DNA of 41,406 nt from UBA1181 sp963626555 (GTDB lineage Bacteria > Bacteroidota > Bacteroidia > Bacteroidales > Paludibacteraceae): the NCBI GenBank assembly GCA_963626555.1, contig CAVFXQ010000025.1:1-41406 (forward strand), written 5' to 3'. The notes beneath the pieces are model-generated. The model did no database searches. It worked only from the letters and a program-made list of their open reading frames with translations, and was not told the DNA's origin. The position numbers were made by a program, and so were the translations under genes. This document shows positions 41,324 through 41,406 of the stretch, piece after piece. Position 1 is the stretch's first letter, and every line of letters begins with the position of its first letter.

Positions 41324-41406
41324 ATGTATTCATACGTTCGCTTTTTCAAAGATTATCTTTATCGCTATAAAGCCATAGAGTTTGTTGAAAGTCACTATAA
41401 TTATTT
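41324..41406 (+). CDS. Partial hypothetical frame running off the right edge
   Basis: An ATG at 41324 opens a frame that is still open at the window end after 27 codons (MYSYVRFFKDYLYRYKAIEF). No ribosome-binding sequence is visible, but that is normal in this genome. Aromatic and basic residues dominate. Too little is present to name a family, and it could be chance coding in AT-rich DNA. Confidence 0.3.
   Translation, partial: MYSYVRFFKDYLYRYKAIEFVESHYNY

Noticed and set aside
1..41406. tRNA or rRNA genes and insertion sequences
   Set aside because: I examined the intergenic stretches and saw no tRNA-like arms or CCA ends, no rRNA-like blocks and no transposase frames; absence is judged by eye only.

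Overview
The window looks like chromosomal DNA from an AT-rich member of the Bacteroidota, most likely Bacteroidales. Supporting signs are the gene content (adenine deaminase, a DUF1846 protein, a two-part acyl-CoA dehydratase activase of about 1,400 residues, a PepO-type M13 lipoprotein, a DUF4143 ATPase), Bacteroidota-style promoters (TAnnTTTG at -7, in one case with TTTG exactly 19 nt upstream), and the near absence of Shine-Dalgarno sequences. Only tsaC has a clear one.

Layout, left to right. 1-2307: a minus-strand type II restriction-modification (R-M) locus with two overlapping D12-class adenine methyltransferases, followed by an endonuclease-like frame broken at a T10 tract. 2405-15073: minus-strand metabolic and repair genes (GH5 glycosidase, Na/Pi transporter, tsaC, uvrA, pepO, giant dehydratase activase). 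15272-17568: a second R-M locus with a C5 cytosine methyltransferase and a Sau3AI/MutH-type endonuclease whose C-terminal part is frameshifted and apparently deleted. 17680-22358: plus-strand adenine deaminase, DUF1846 protein and a metzincin-like lipoprotein. 22612-27047: divergent nadB and nadA-mazG-deoC. 27110-31011: ispB-type prenyl synthase and polA. 31122-37740: minus-strand dusB, then the tight mnmG-uvrC-dtd-U32 operon. 37861-38196: a small membrane HExxH protein. 38249-39796: a third methyltransferase (C5) with endonuclease-like debris, ending in a second copy of the 3' end of the HExxH gene. 39820-41157: a DUF4143 ATPase with helically phased repeats upstream.

The most striking non-coding signal is origin-like architecture in the right half. 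Three perfect 16-bp parS-like palindromes (TGTTCCACGTGGAACA) flank dusB. Five DnaA-box-like 9-mers stand in one orientation at exactly 11-bp intervals upstream of mnmG. Hand-counted GC skew on the plus strand changes from C>G, even in plus-coded genes, to G>C across the 590-bp, very AT-rich nadB-nadA gap. Together these suggest the window lies in the replication-origin/centromere domain, although the exact origin position is an inference. The second theme is three different DNA methyltransferase loci within 41 kb whose endonuclease partners all look broken, which suggests repeated gain of R-M systems followed by loss of the endonuclease. I found no rRNA, tRNA, CRISPR array or insertion sequence.
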